NCBI GenBank assembly: GCA_037576215.1 | Contig: JBANDB010000004.1 | Coordinates: 2,976,001 to 3,040,000, forward strand | From: Armillaria gallica | Taxonomy: Eukaryota; Basidiomycota; Agaricomycetes; Agaricales; Physalacriaceae | Direction of reading: 5' to 3' | DNA: 64,000 nucleotides | Shown here: positions 24,201-35,928 of the stretch, piece by piece | How the letters are laid out: the number at the start of each line of letters is the position of its first letter | Numbering within the stretch: position 1 is the first letter of the stretch | Notes under the pieces: model-generated | Seen by the model: the letters and a program-made list of their open reading frames with translations, nothing else | Database searches by the model: none | What the model was told of the DNA's origin: nothing | Program-made: the position numbers and the translations under genes

Positions 24201-25355
24201 ATTATCAGGCATAGTACTGGGTACAAGGACTGCCATGCCGTCGACCATGACAGACCTTGACGTGGAACTATTGTTCCCGACGACAGCAAGTCCCTCAGTG
24301 AGCATTCCCGCGTCACCCCATGTGTTGCAACACTGTTCTCCGTCGTTAGTATGGGCAGGAGATGACAGGTTACGGCCAAGTCCACCGTCGTCGTTACGGC
24401 CCCCGTCGTTAGGGCCGAACTGAGTAAATAAGTGTGCACAATTGCCATAGTAGCTGGCATTAAGTGGAGACGCTATGGGACCTGGACATGCAGTGAGGTT
24501 GATCTTTGTACCCGTGACAGGCATCGATTCCGCGTCAATTTCAGTCATGGAAGTATGGATGAAGGTGCTTGTGGTAGTATGTAGCCAAAAGTCTGCGGCA
24601 CTGTAACATTATCATTTATCAGTATCTGAGTGCTTCATGTGCCCTGGTAAACGTACGCGAGAAGATGATTCAGGGCAATGGCTAGAATGAGGACAGTGAA
24701 AGCAAAATTCAAGCTAGTGGGCGCTTGTGGTCTTCGTTCACGCCCACGGGTGAGGTACCGCATTGTCTCGTATGCGCTAAAAAGATTCGCCGATCCGCAT
24801 AATTTGACAAGCAGGCCATACTGAGCTGCGGTTGGCATAGATCCTGTGCGCTCCTTTTCTTGTGCAAGGATCCACATTGACGCCAGCCGATACCCCAGCA
24901 AACCTAGAAGAAATGGTAAAGTGAGTGCTACCAGCTGCGTCTACAGACACATTGTTATCGTCTGAGAGAAAGAAAGAGCGGAGAAATAAACTTACAGAAA
25001 GAGATGACATAGTCAAACCGTACATGGTCGTGTCAGATTCCAAAGAGCCGTCGAGCCTGCGGTGTGCTGTTGTTCCCTCTATTGCAACAAGAGCATTTAG
25101 AAAGTACGGTTCCTCACGAGGTATGTGGAACTCTACGCGGCGGGATTGAAGCCATATCAATAGTGCGGACGCGAGTCCGGCACTGGCAATGAAAATAAGT
25201 ATTCCCGGGACGATGACAGAGATCGATATCCTCCTTCGACCGCCGTAAGAGACGCGAGTCTGAGGTTTAGAACTGTCATCCAGGAGGCTAACGTCTGATG
25301 AGTCGGCGGAAGATAAGGGAGCGATGTGTAGAGGAGGGTAGTAGGATGGAGGTAT
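21243..25355 (-). pseudogene. T2: four-TM glycoprotein copy, start codon lost and split by an insertion
   Basis: Exon 1 (25355-24996), exon 2 (24940-24657) and the first part of exon 3 (24600 to about 23986) keep the family frame and splice sites. The initiation codon of the other copies is ATA here (25355-25353), and the next in-frame Met lies about 110 codons in. About 1.85 kb of unrelated DNA (about 22140-23985) splits exon 3 just after NLTNNALSPDY. The frame resumes at GGYSLHSVLNPYGARVILYW and runs open to NVSETS (stop at 21243). The 3' part is little damaged, so inactivation looks recent. Confidence 0.75.
22140..23985. mobile_element. Unidentified ~1.85-kb insertion inside T2 exon 3
   Basis: Its limits are set by comparison with T1 and T5, where the flanking T sequence is continuous. 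It has no relative elsewhere in the window. Imperfect inverted ends may exist (ACCTTGCTT near 22172 and its complement near 23980), but no clear target duplication is seen. Short frames on both strands, such as 22313-22645 (-) ending in a Lys/Arg-rich KRKSAESVLPKAKKSRV, could be captured gene pieces; none is recognised. Confidence 0.5.
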
Positions 25356-26499
25356 TTTGTCGTCAGACGCTATGGAGACTTGAGAGTTTTATATAGAGAC
25401 AGAGTCTGTGCAGTACAAGGATTTCCACTCCTGCACCAGGCAATACATTGGTGACATCGGTCTTTGAAGATATAAAGTAACCATAGGCCTGCGATGTTAT
25501 CAGTCATGAAGCTACGTTCCCTGGGATATATGATTGACCGGGTCATAAGATGTCACTTAAAAAAGAACCACTTCAGTTTGGACATGTAAGCAGGTCTACG
25601 ACTGCGATACAGGCGAAAGAAAGTTCATTTAAGACGTGATGAAGACCGGAAGCACACATCCGCAACGGCGCCTAACCAAACGACGTATCAAAGGCCTCTG
25701 GATATACACAACCGTGCGATATTAATACCCTGGTGCTACAAACGGCGGAACGATATCCATTATGTTCTTTCGAAAAAGATGACCCCATGAAACAGCTTCG
25801 AACGCCGCAAAGAACTGGTTGCGACCATCTATGAAGCGGTGAACACTCTGATAACGGTGATTAAACAAACCCCAGGCAAAGACGGAGGAAGATGGGAGAG
25901 ATGGGCAATTCCCCGAACTGATCCATACGAAAAGTCCTTGATGATACAGATCCTTGAGACCGTCTTTTGTTCGTTGAACTTGATGTACGCAGCTCATCCC
26001 AAAATTCCTTGTAGCATCATCCCCGCCGTTGATTTGAATGTCGGATCAAGGCACGCACAACCGAGGTAACCTTGTTACATTGGCAAAGTAAATCAAGTAG
26101 AATATCCAAACACACACATTAAATGCGTTAATAGAATGCTCCGGTCACCCAGCTATTCACAGAGTAGGATAACCTATACACTTCGCACGCCTTGGGTTTG
26201 GCTAGAAGACTCCCCACGGATTCTTCCTACTCTAGGTCTGAGGATACATACCAATTGCAGGTGAAGGTCTTAGCGTCGGCTTCTGCCTCGTGAGGATTGG
26301 AAGCCTACATTTTCAGATTAAATGAAGAGCCGGGGTGTAACTTAGAGTCTTCGAAGATCAGTGACATTTGACGAGGATTTTGATGGTGTCGAATCACGTA
26401 CTGACACTTTCTTGAGAAAGTCCAAAGTAAAAGTGGCAAGAAGAGAAAAGTGACCTTGCTGCAGAGCCATCTTGGAACTTGAAGGTGGTGGTGATTGTT
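25356..26499. other. T2 upstream flank and relic of the acidic-protein gene
   Basis: 25380-25740 matches the 5' flank of other T genes. 25790-26060 matches two separate parts of 33567-33660 and 34548-34630, so it is a deleted copy of the gene at 33620-34665. 26070-26499 shows nothing supported. Confidence 0.45.
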
Positions 26500-26727
26500 T
26501 GTTGGAAACTGTAGGTTCGCAGTGGGTAGACTAGTGGCTGGTAAAGCCAGACTAATGAACTTGTATTCTCTGGCTCCTACAGAGCCTGTATTTATACTAC
26601 GAAAACTATCTAGAATGTTCTACTAAACTCGTCCATAAGCAGTAAGTATCGGTCCCAAGGTCATCCGGCATCATGCCGACTTGAACCTTCTACACTCTTC
26701 TCGCGGCTTCCCGCGATATCTCCAACA
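26500..26727 (-). repeat. LTR (3' LTR of the element)
   Basis: 228 bp, begins TGTTGGA and ends TCCAACA, the usual TG...CA with a 7-bp inverted end. Confidence 0.88.
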
Positions 26728-26992
26728 CTCCCCCGCAAGACGGCATCATGCCGCGAAATCCAAAAATACCAAAAATAGAACCAGACACCAAACTCGGAAA
26801 CTCCCCCGGAAGCCCTCTATTCTAGCCCATATCACAGGAGCACACAGCTACTCACAGCCGGCCGATAACACATATCCAGGCCGCCGGATCACACAGATCT
26901 ACCGTGATAGATAACACATATCCACCGGAGCTTAAGAGACCAACCTTCCAAAGGGAAATCCGGTACCAAAATTCTTCCTTCAAGTAATTGCC

Positions 26993-27853
26993 TCAATAGG
27001 CACAGTCGTTGCTGAGCTCGTAACAGACTTGGCTCGCGTGTTCTTCGTTACGGTTATCGTCTCGATCCCGATCATTGCGTCTCTGGGTCTGACCAATTTG
27101 GCAATCACGGCTGATATGCCCTGGTTTCCCGCAGTTATAGCATGTAACCTGATTCCTTCCCTTCTTTCCTTCTTCGGACCATGGAATTCTCCCTCGGGTC
27201 CTTCGTGCCAGCATTGCCGTGTCCCCAGTAGCACTGTCAAAACTCGGCGGGCCGCCTCTCCTTCCTTCCTCGTCAATCAAAGCATTTGTCACTACTGATA
27301 ATGAATTGATATCATCCCCTGCAGTGCATAATGATGCTGCAATGCTTGACCAACTCTCATCAAGATTGAAAATCAGAACATCAACAATATCAATGTCCTC
27401 GAGCTTCACTCCGATGGCTTTCAACCTCCCGGCAAGGCTCATAATTCCGCTTACATAAGTGCGGATCGGTGCCTCGGCATCATGATTGAATCCGTAAAAC
27501 TGCCGCTTTAGTGCAATTCGGTTGGCGCGCGAATTCTTTTCATAAATGTCGGCTAGTGCCTTCCATGCTTCTGCTCCATTGGTACACTCCTGAATATACT
27601 GGTATTGGCTTGAGTCTACAGTCAATCCAATTGTTGTGAGTGCCTCTTCCAATTTTTGTGTTCTAGTATCATCTTTGGCCTGTGATCTTTTGATCCTTTC
27701 TTCCTCTGGCTTGACTTCATCTAGCTTGTCAAGCATAATGTTCCATACTCCCGTACGACGGAGCACCATAGAAATTGCAAATTTCCAGGCATGGTAATTG
27801 TCTCCAGTCAGTTTCGGTACGGACATCAGTACATTTCCTGTTGTAGTAGCCAT
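26993..27853 (-). CDS. gag: Gag polyprotein of the LTR element
   Basis: 286 residues, start MATTTGNVLMSVPKLTGDNY. It has the Copia Gag pattern: LTGDNYHAWKF near the N-terminus, a central helical region with SRANRIALKRQFYGF, and a C-terminal zinc knuckle CYNCGKPGHISRDC (CX2CX4HX4C) followed by an Arg/Asp-rich tail. The frame is undamaged, which fits a young copy. Such proteins form the particle that packages element RNA; reverse transcriptase must come from another element. Confidence 0.88.
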   Translation of the reverse strand: MATTTGNVLMSVPKLTGDNYHAWKFAISMVLRRTGVWNIMLDKLDEVKPEEERIKRSQAKDDTRTQKLEEALTTIGLTVDSSQYQYIQECTNGAEAWKALADIYEKNSRANRIALKRQFYGFNHDAEAPIRTYVSGIMSLAGRLKAIGVKLEDIDIVDVLIFNLDESWSSIAASLCTAGDDINSLSVVTNALIDEEGRRGGPPSFDSATGDTAMLARRTRGRIPWSEEGKKGRNQVTCYNCGKPGHISRDCQIGQTQRRNDRDRDDNRNEEHASQVCYELSNDCAY

Positions 27854-27942
27854 GATGTAATGAGCGTGTAATATGATAAATGAGGGCGCGTCAAGAAATC
27901 AAGATACCGAATATAGTCTACAAAGGGCCGGGGCCCATAACC

Positions 27943-28160
27943 TGTTGGAAACTGTAGGTTCGCAGTGGGTAGACTAGTGGCTGGTAAAGCCAGACTAATG
28001 AACTTGTATTCTCTGGCTCCTACAGAGCCTGTATTTATACTACGAAAACTATCTAGAATGTTCTACTAAACTCGTCCATAAGCAGTAAGTATCGGTCCCA
28101 AGGTCATCCGGCATCATGCAGACTTGAACCTTCTACACTCTTCTCGCGATATCTCCAACA
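27943..28160 (-). repeat. LTR (5' LTR of the element)
   Basis: 218 bp, same ends as its partner. It lacks ten bases (ggcttcccgc) present in the other LTR and has one substitution (catgcag for catgccg). Confidence 0.88.
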
Positions 28161-28199
28161 TTGTTGTACTGGCATTGGATAAGTAATCCCCGCCGCCAA

Positions 28200-28791
28200 G
28201 TTGAGTGTCGACAGTAAGCCGGCTAAATCCGAGGATGCTCTATTTTTACCACCACCATTATTCCACCTGGTCGGCGGCGTCACGCTTCTCCTTGAGTTCT
28301 ACCGTTATCGAATCTCTTCTCGTCCTCGCTCCCTTGGATACTTCCAATGCCGGTACCTTGCCATTATAACCGCATATGGCCGGCTCGTGCGGGGCGTCCT
28401 TTTTGATACCTTCATTGCAGTTCTTGGTTGAATAGGTGATGTTTGCCAATTCCATGATGCACCGTCGGCAGACCGCCAGCAAAGTCTACCCTCTTCTTTT
28501 CCGCGAGCCTTTGCGGATGGTAGGAGGCGCTGGGATGGCTACAATGTAGCGGTTGTTGTATATCCGTGAACAAGGATTGTATACCGATAGTGCGTTAATA
28601 TTAGCTCTTGACTGTTCACAATCTCAACAGTTTTCAGATGCAGTTCGTGAGCTACCGTTCGCATGTTGGCGCATCTTGCTCTTTGGCTACCAACAACGAG
28701 GTCGACGTCAGGAGTGGTCGGTGATGGGACAAGCCACCAGTTCGGGGTGCCACGCACGGATTTTGGGAAAGGGCACCTAAAAGGAGCCACC
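28200..28791 (+). repeat. Array repeat: 5' module preceding K3
   Basis: Matches the modules before K4, K5 and K7 (cggctaaatccgaggatgct, ttcattgcagttcttggttg, gcgctgggatggctacaatg). The LTR element sits at its upstream edge. It includes a copy of the start region of the acidic-protein gene (minus strand, near 28413). Confidence 0.55.
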
Positions 28792-29651
28792 AATGTCACC
28801 AGATCCCAACAATATCTACTTTCCAGGCGCTCGCTATCAACTATAGTCTGTTGAACCCCTTTGCTTTCCAGAGGGCGACCAGCAGCGTCTCCATGATAAT
28901 TACTCTCAACCGCGTCAAAGGACACTCGCTCTATCTCTCGCTAATCGCATGTCTCCCCTCAACCCCATTCCTGTCCATCACTCTATCCGGCATTCAAGAA
29001 CACCTAGCTCATGTTTGGGCAGCACACCCTTCCTCTCTTACCCTCGAGAAAACGGACATCGCCAGATTCCATGATCCCGTATACCTCCATGATGAGTATG
29101 AGTTTGTTGATCCTCTCCGTCTCGCCGCACAGTCCGTCGTAGTGAACTGAACGCATACGAGATGCTCCAATCTCTATGCGACAGTTATCCCCGAACAGGC
29201 TAGAAGACGGTTTATGTTCTGTTATTGGAGCTTGTCACTGGGAAGGGCCTGCAATACCTGTGCGAGACTGGAGATAGAGGAGACGACATCGTTGGTGATC
29301 ACCTTTGTGAAAACCACCACGAAGCTATCTTTGCGGTCATGTTCCCGTTGGCCTTGGATGTTGTCAGCCACGGTGTCTTTCATGTGGGCTCCAAAGGAAC
29401 GTCTTTATCTCGTCTAGTCGAGATCCTTTTTGCTGCGATGAGCATTTTCCGGCTTGACTTGAAATCGATATAGATGATGTTGGGGCAGTGATGGTTGATT
29501 TTGAGAGGATCGATCTTGAGGATCCTGATCCGAGGACGTTCGCTTGGTTCGGAGGATGTTTACGAAGGCCGTGTGCAGGGAATATTTTCACCTGTGGTGT
29601 CATCTACACCCGTCCTTGAACTTCGACGCGCTCGGTCAAGGATCCGAGTAA
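28792..29651 (+). pseudogene. K3: kinase pseudogene
   Basis: A shortened start MSPDPNNIYFPGARYQL runs into TAG at 28843-28845. Later segments in changing frames still show DPVYLHDEYEFVDPLRLAAQ, LLELVTGKGLQYLCE and MVDFERIDLEDP. The LGLYATA region is largely deleted and the catalytic Asp block is lost (FHVGSKGT). Confidence 0.75.
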
Positions 29652-30084
29652 CATCATTTACGGTTATGAGTGGATTGCGAGTGCGCTTACGCTGGCTAAA
29701 TCCGAACGTGCTCTACCTAGCTCTCTATCTTCTACCACCGTGACTGCCGTCCGTTCGTCCATTACCGCTCTTCCATTGCTACTCTCCTTGAGTTCCAACG
29801 TTATTGAATTGTGTTTTGCCTTCGTCACTCCCTTGCGTAAATTCAAGATATCTCCAATGTATCATAGAAGACTCGGAAGGACGTTAATGGGACCGCATAT
29901 ATCTAGCCTTTGCAATCACAGATACTATCTACGTCGCAGGAAAAGTTTGCCCTCATCTTTTACTCTTCACGGTCGCATCACACCGTTCTACGAATTCTTC
30001 AAACCCTATATAGCGTGGACATCTGTTTGCCTGGAAATGTCCTCGCTATGTATCATGTCAAAGAAAGCGGCGCTACTGTGGTAC
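29652..30084 (+). repeat. Array repeat: K3-KB3 spacer
   Basis: Same spacer family as after K1; no kept frame. Confidence 0.45.
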
Positions 30085-30490
30085 TGACTGAAGGTGAGCA
30101 ACTCAAATTTGTTTTCCGAGAGCCAACTTTAACATTGACAGAAGATACTAGAGTCCCTAACTCCATCTGTTTCCCAGTACAAGCGCCGTGATGCTGTTTT
30201 CGCTACCATCTTCTAGTTCGCTATGGATTTCCTCAGCTTGGCGTCTATTCAGGCTGAAGGAATATCATTGTTAGACCACCAAACCGTCGAGGTCCCTTTT
30301 GTTCTTGTCCGACGCGCCTCGAAATCGATGCTGGTGGTGTTCAGACGGAGATAGTTGATACGGAGAGGGTCCGACTTGATTCTGACCAGCATGTAATTGA
30401 ACGTTTTCGGAACAAACTCATTAATAACATACCAAGCGAATACTTCTATCTAGTCCAAGAACTTGCGACAGTACCCATAACGTTGTCTCT
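30085..30490 (+). pseudogene. KB3: second-kinase relic
   Basis: Reads MTEGEQLKFVFREPTLTLT, EDTRVPNSICFPVQAP, then after the common internal deletion YKRRDAVFAT, TRLEIDAGGVQTEIVDTERV and SEYFYLVQE in shifting frames. Confidence 0.6.
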
Positions 30491-30654
30491 ACACCTCTAC
30501 CCTTCTAGCACTCAGGCTAGCATGGCAACCGACGACGTTAGCCCCGTCAACCCGTTAGTTTGAGGACGTTTACCCTGGTGTGGGACATAGTAGCATTTGT
30601 CGCTCTCGAACTTCTTTCTTGGAAGGCCGTACTTCTCGGAATTTCGGAAGCCCT

Positions 30655-32744
30655 TTACACTGTCTCTAAGGTAATTATGGTTGAGTCAGAGGGTCTCGTC
30701 AAGCTCCATTCCATGCTCTCGACTCTGAGGCTTTGCGTTCTCCCGGTCATACCCTCTCCATCCTCTCCCTCATCATCCGCCATTACGACTCCTAATCTCT
30801 CTGCATGCGGGTGCTCGTGGAACATATCCACAGCCGATGTTTCCAACAACAACTCAGGCCGCGCCGGGTCTGAGAATCGTTCCGCGATGCTCGCCAGCGG
30901 GTTAGTGAGCCGCAGCTGAACAAGTTCAATAGCTGTGACTCTGTGCTCCTTTCCACCATTCTTTGTGACCACGATTTCCCGAGATGACACCATCACGGAG
31001 GACACGGTTATTGCGAGTGCAAGAAGGGCGTAGGTGTAGAGGATGGCGAGTACGGCTGATAGAGGTGCCAAGGGATACCTGCTGGCACTCCTCATGACGA
31101 TAGCATTGCCGCCGGTGCTAACGTCGCGTTCAAAGAAAGGCGACGCGAGGCCCATTACGGCGTAAGACATATTTCGCGAGAGAACTGTATTGAATGTCTC
31201 TGTGGAAAGGGTAAAGGAAGTCCTGAGGGTGTCCTTCAGATAGTCAACCAGATTTGGCTGATAGGAGGCACCAAAAGCTGTAAATAGAATAGAGGTGGTG
31301 TTGAAGTTGGACGGGACGGGACGGTCTGCAAATGCATACGTATTGTTCCCGCCGAGAGTACTGTAAGAAAGCGACACATTGTACGCGGTCATATTGCAGA
31401 TACTTACGTACGCAGATAATCCCGCTATGCCATACCAGCCAGGTGATTCAATAGCGGGATAGATAGGTTCGACCTCCATGGGAGACCAATATAAGATGTC
31501 ATCGAGAGGGTATCCCCTATCTGTCATTGCGTTGTTTGTCCAATTGGATATTTCAATGATATTATCGTCTAAAGGTGCCAGTGAAACGTCAGTCCAACTG
31601 AAGTTGTAGCGGGAAGGACAATAGAATGCCGCGGCCGGTGGTCGTGTATGAGCAACTAAACAGTCGACCACGGGCTGGCAGTGAGCGACGAGTCCGAAAG
31701 AATTGAATGTAAGGTTGTCAACGTTGTCAAGCATAGTACTGGGTACAAGGACTGCCATGTCGTCGAACATGGCAGACCTTGACGTGGTGCTACTGTTTCC
31801 GACGACGGCACGTCCCTCAGTAATCGTTTGGGAATAAGCAGCGACAGAGTCTTGGACACACTCGCGACCTGGCCCACACATAGTGATATTGATCTTAGTG
31901 CCTGTGGCAGGCATCGATTCCACGGCAATTTCAGTTATGGAAGTGTGGATGAAGGTGCTTGCGGTGGTGTGCAGCCATAAGTCTGCGGCTCTATAAAGTT
32001 ATCAGTATCTGATTGCTTCATCTGCCTTGGTAAGCGCACGAGAGAAGGTGATTCAGAACAATGGCGACAACGAGGATAGCAAAAGCAAAAATCAAGCTAG
32101 AGGGCGCTTGTGGACTTCGTTCACGCCAACGCTTAAGGTACCGCACTGTCTCATATGCACTAAAAAGATTCGCTGATCCGCATAATTTGACGAGCAGGCC
32201 GTACTGGGCTGCCGTTGGCATAGATTCTGTGTGCTCGTTTTCCTGCGCAAGAATCCACGTTGAGGCCAGACGATAACCCAGCGAACCGAGAAGAAAGGGT
32301 ACAGTGAGGGCTACCAGCTGTGCCTACAGGAAGATTGTTATCGTCTGACAGAAAGAGTGGAGAAATAGGACTTACAGAAACAGCGGACATAACTAAACCG
32401 TACATCGTCGTATCAGACTCCAAAGAGCCGTCATTGAGCCCGTGAGGTGCTCTTGTTCCCTCTATTGCGACGATAGCATTGAGGAAGTACCGGTCCTCAC
32501 GGGGTATATGGAACTCTACGCGGCGGGATTGAAGCCATATCAATACTGCGGACGCGAGTCCGGCACTGGCAATGAAAATAAGGATTCCGGGGACGATGAC
32601 AGCGATCGATATCCTCTTTCTACCGCCGTAAGAGACGCGAGCCTGGGGTTTAGAGCTGTCATAATCATCCAGGAGGCTAACGTCTGATGAGTCGACGGAA
32701 GGTAAGGGAGCGATGTGTAAAGGAGGGTAGTGGGATGGAGGCAT
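30655..32744 (-). CDS. T3: intact four-TM glycoprotein of unknown family
   Basis: Three exons (32744-32376, 32323-32040, 31990-30655) give 662 residues without interruption. Membrane spans: about 49-70 (IAVIVPGILIFIASAGLASA), about 115-150 across the exon 1-2 junction, about 195-215 (SLIFAFAILVVAIVLNHLLS) and one near residue 535 (PLSAVLAILYTYALLALAIT). Between spans 3 and 4 lies a ~310-residue region rich in N-glycosylation sites (NMTAYNVSLSY, NTTS, NMSYA) with paired Cys, probably extracellular or luminal. The tail after the last span is charged and probably cytosolic. A TATA-like CTATATC lies about 35 bases before the ATG. Function unknown; it faces K3 convergently. Confidence 0.75.
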
Positions 32745-33619
32745 CTTGTTGTCAGACGCACTGGAGGGCTGAAAGTCTGATATAGAGTCGGAGTTTGTGC
32801 AGTGCAGAATTTATGCTCCTACCAGACAACTATCAGGCAACATGTTGGTGGCATCGATCTTTGAAGATATAAAGTAACCATGGGCCTGTGATGTTATCAG
32901 TCACGGTTATGAAGCTGCGTTTCCAGGGGTATAATATATGATACTGACTGGGTCATGAGATGTTATTGAAAAGAATGACTTCAACTTGGGCATGTAAGCC
33001 GGTCTGCGACTGCGATAGAGGCGCAAGGAAGTTCATTTGAGACGTGAGTTGGACGTGATCAAGACCGGAAGCACACAACCGCAACGGCGTCTAGACAAAT
33101 AATGTATCAAAGATCGTTGAATATACACAACTGTGTGATATCAATACCTTGGTGCGATCCGACGGCCGGGAACGATATCCAGTATTCGGAGAAGGTGTGT
33201 CCCCGATTCTTTCCTTCTTTCGGGTGGTATATTTGAAGGGTCGAAATGCACAATAAATTCAATACAACAGTCCCCAGAGCAACAAAATAGACAGATAAGA
33301 CAGCAGCTGCAGGCAAACGGGAGACCCACACAGCAAAGGATAGTGATGAGAAAAAAAGAAGCACGCATTTGCCAGGCTGGATAAGTAACGTTTCTCAAGG
33401 CATTTGATTGAGTACCTGAGAAAATGTCTTCGTCACATATGTTGATAACTGTGTGCACGGCGACTAGGTGTCGGATAGAGAGCGTAAAAGTGACGCTACG
33501 TACACGCCACTGCTTCCAACCACCGTCAGCTCATCACGTTCTTTTTGGAAAAAGATCAGGGTAATTGATCCAGCCTAAGGTAAAGATGGAGGAAGATCGA
33601 GATGGGAGAGTTGGGCAAT
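32745..33619. other. T3 upstream flank and membrane-like relic
   Basis: 32745-33140 is the conserved T upstream flank. In 33107-33460 two overlapping minus-strand frames encode hydrophobic stretches (for example YFVALGTVVLNLLCISTLQI). The same region upstream of T1 (14232-14471) is broken by stops, so I treat it as a relic rather than a gene. Confidence 0.4.
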
Positions 33620-34665
33620 TTACCGGGAAGAGCATTCTCCCGAACTGATCCGGATGGAACTGTCATCGTCGTCAATGCTGTTGTTGATACTGGGAGACGC
33701 GCAAGGAAATTCGATGTCATCCTCAGTGTCCTCATCTTCATGTTCTTCAGCCTCTGACTCCTCGAGACAGCCGGGATCGGGAGAGTCGTCGCTTTCTTCA
33801 TCCTCTGAAGCAGATCCAGTGTTTTCGCCGGGATGGTCATCAGGATGGACCTGGTCCTCGAAGCCGGTATGCAGGTGTTCCTAGACATGATGGAAGTATA
33901 GCCAGTGGGAAAGCTTAAGCAGGGTAAAAATATGCACCACAGTATCATCGCATGACACGTCTGTATCATGTTCAGGCTGCTATAATGAATTCTTTCTCTG
34001 AGAGAGTATTTCGATTTGATCTGGCTCAACCTCATCAAGGCGTCGCTTGAGGGGCAGTATGGAAGATGCATGAGAGACTATGCGATTCAGAGCGCGTTCG
34101 AGCTCTTCACGGTCGCATGTTTCAAGTTCTGGTGTCGAAGAGAAAGTAGCTTCATGGCGCCGAGAAGTGCCGACGGTCAGTATAGCCGGAAACAATCTTG
34201 CCATTAGGATACCTTTGTCGACATCGTAAGCAGGTGCAAACGGGCATGGTCGCGTTGAATCCAGCGAGCGAGAGGCATCTTGAAGGCGACAGTGGCACAG
34301 ACTGCCAGGTACCTGGTTCACACGGTCTTGCACATAATCGGGCTTGATATTGACGCGTATCGAAGACTACAAAGCATATGGAGGTATTAATGAAAAAAAG
34401 AAAGTAGCAGATAGTCGTAGTAGAGGAGCTGATCGAGGGAGAATGAGGGAGAACGAGACTCGTTAAAACAGCCCTGTCTCGATTGATCGCGATCGGCTAA
34501 TTCTGAGCCTCCTTCAGCGTCTACGGACTCTTCACCTGGCTTGATGACGCAGATCCTTGAGACCGTCTTTTCCTCTCTTTGGCTCTTGAAACGGATGTAC
34601 GCGGCAGGTTGTTCCAAAATGCCTTGTAGCATCATCCGAATGGGTTTCCGTTTTGCTACCTTCAT
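33620..34665 (-). CDS. Predicted protein of unknown function with a very acidic C-terminus
   Basis: Proposed start MKVAKRKPIRMMLQG at 34665; this ATG context recurs in the K3 upstream module. The next exon runs from about 34362 to 34047 (RVNIKPDYVQDRVNQ, DVDKGILMARLFPA, ELERALNRIVSHASS, LPLKRRLDE). The last exon, about 33882-33620, is strongly acidic (ASEDEESDDSPDPGCLEESE, EEHEDEDTEDDIEF) and ends SSGECSSR. The splice from exon 1 to exon 2 is uncertain; exon 2 could instead read on to a stop at 33980. No domain recognised. A deleted copy lies at 25790-26060, so this gene also travelled with the array. Confidence 0.45.
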
Positions 34666-35060
34666 TGCAGTTCTTGGTTGAATAGGCGACATTTGCAAGT
34701 TCCGTGATGCGCCGTCGACAGACTGCAAGCAAGTTTACCCTCTTCTTTTCCACGAACCTTTGCGGGCGGTAGGAGGCGCTGGGTTGGCTACAATGCAGCG
34801 GCGGTTGCACATCTGCGAACGAGGATTGTATACCCATGGTGCGTTAATACTGGCCCACGTTCACAAGCTCAACAGTTCTCAGATACAGACCGTGAGCTAC
34901 CCTTTCGCACATTGGCATGCCTTGCCCCTTTTGCTACCAACGACAAGATCAAGGGAACAAATAGAGAGCTGCATCGGAGAAGGAGTATGGGTGACCAGTT
35001 CGGGATGCCATGGCCGAATTTTGGGAAAGGGCACCTAAAAGGGACCGCAAACGCAATCAT
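34666..35060 (+). repeat. Array repeat: 5' module preceding K4
   Basis: Matches the K3 and K5 modules (gccgtcgacagactgcaag, ggcgctgggttggctacaat, tgcgttaatactggccc). Confidence 0.55.
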
Positions 35061-35928
35061 ATGTCTGAACCACCGCCAGATTCCAACATTATTCATTTTC
35101 CAGGCGCTTTCCATCGACTATACACTGTTGAAACCCCCTGCTTTTCCAACGGCGACCTCCACAATGATTACTCCCTACTACGGCACCAAAGGACGGAAGG
35201 ATCACTCGCTCTGTCCCTCGCTATTCGTATGCGTCTTCCCTCATGCCCATCCCTATCCGACAGACTACGTGGCGGCATTCGAGAACACGTAACTCATGTC
35301 TGGGTAGCGCACCCTCCTGAGAAAATGGTTATCGCTAGATCTTATAATCCCGTATGATGAGTACGACTGTCGATCCTCTCTGTCTCGCCGCACAGTCCGT
35401 CGCGAGTGAAGCGAAAGCATACAAGATGCTCCGATCTCTTAGGGAAACTGCATTGCTCAATGCCTCGGTCTCTATGCGACAGCTATCCCTGAACAGGATG
35501 GAAGGACGGTTTATGTTCTATTGTTGGAACTTGTCGCTGGGAAGGGCCTGCAATACCTCTGTGAAGCGGGAAACGCAGGACGAGATCCTTGCTGACTACC
35601 TTTGCGAGAAGCATCGCGACTCCATCTTCGCAGCCATGTTCCGTTAGCCTTGGATTTTGCCGCCCACGGTGTCTTTCATGCGGATTGGGCTCCATGGAAC
35701 CTCGTCAAAATCCTTTTCGCGGCGATGCGTGTTGTGCAGCACGATTCGAAATCAATGCAGACGATGTCGGGACAGTGATGGTTGATTTTGAGAGGATTGC
35801 TAGAAGACTCGCCTGATTCGGACGGCATTCACTTGGCATTTACGAATGTCGTGCCCAGGAAATATTTCTTTTGGAGGTTTAGGGACCTGTGTTCATATCT
35901 GTCTTTGAGTTTGGAAGGATCCGAGTAA
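35061..35928 (+). pseudogene. K4: kinase pseudogene
   Basis: A good N-terminus (MSEPPPDSNIIHFPGAFHRL, then VALSLAI-like, IREHVTHVWVAHP) ends in TGA at 35355-35357, after loss of the bases for the LYLHDEY motif. The C-terminal part survives in other frames (FHADWAPW, FEINADDVGTVMVDFER). Asn of the PRN motif is gone. Confidence 0.75.

Larger units (their letters stand above)
26500..28160 (-). mobile_element. Small Copia-type LTR element encoding only Gag (TR-GAG-like)
   Basis: Two near-identical LTRs bound a 1661-bp unit flanked by the 5-bp duplication TTGTT (26495-26499 and 28161-28165). In its own (minus) sense the order is 5' LTR, a GGTTATGGGCCCC stretch resembling a half-tRNA initiator-Met primer site, gag, about 265 non-coding bases, a purine tract GCGGGGGAG, and the 3' LTR. 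No protease, integrase or reverse transcriptase is present, so it depends on another element. The LTRs differ by about one base and one 10-bp indel, so insertion is recent. Confidence 0.88.
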
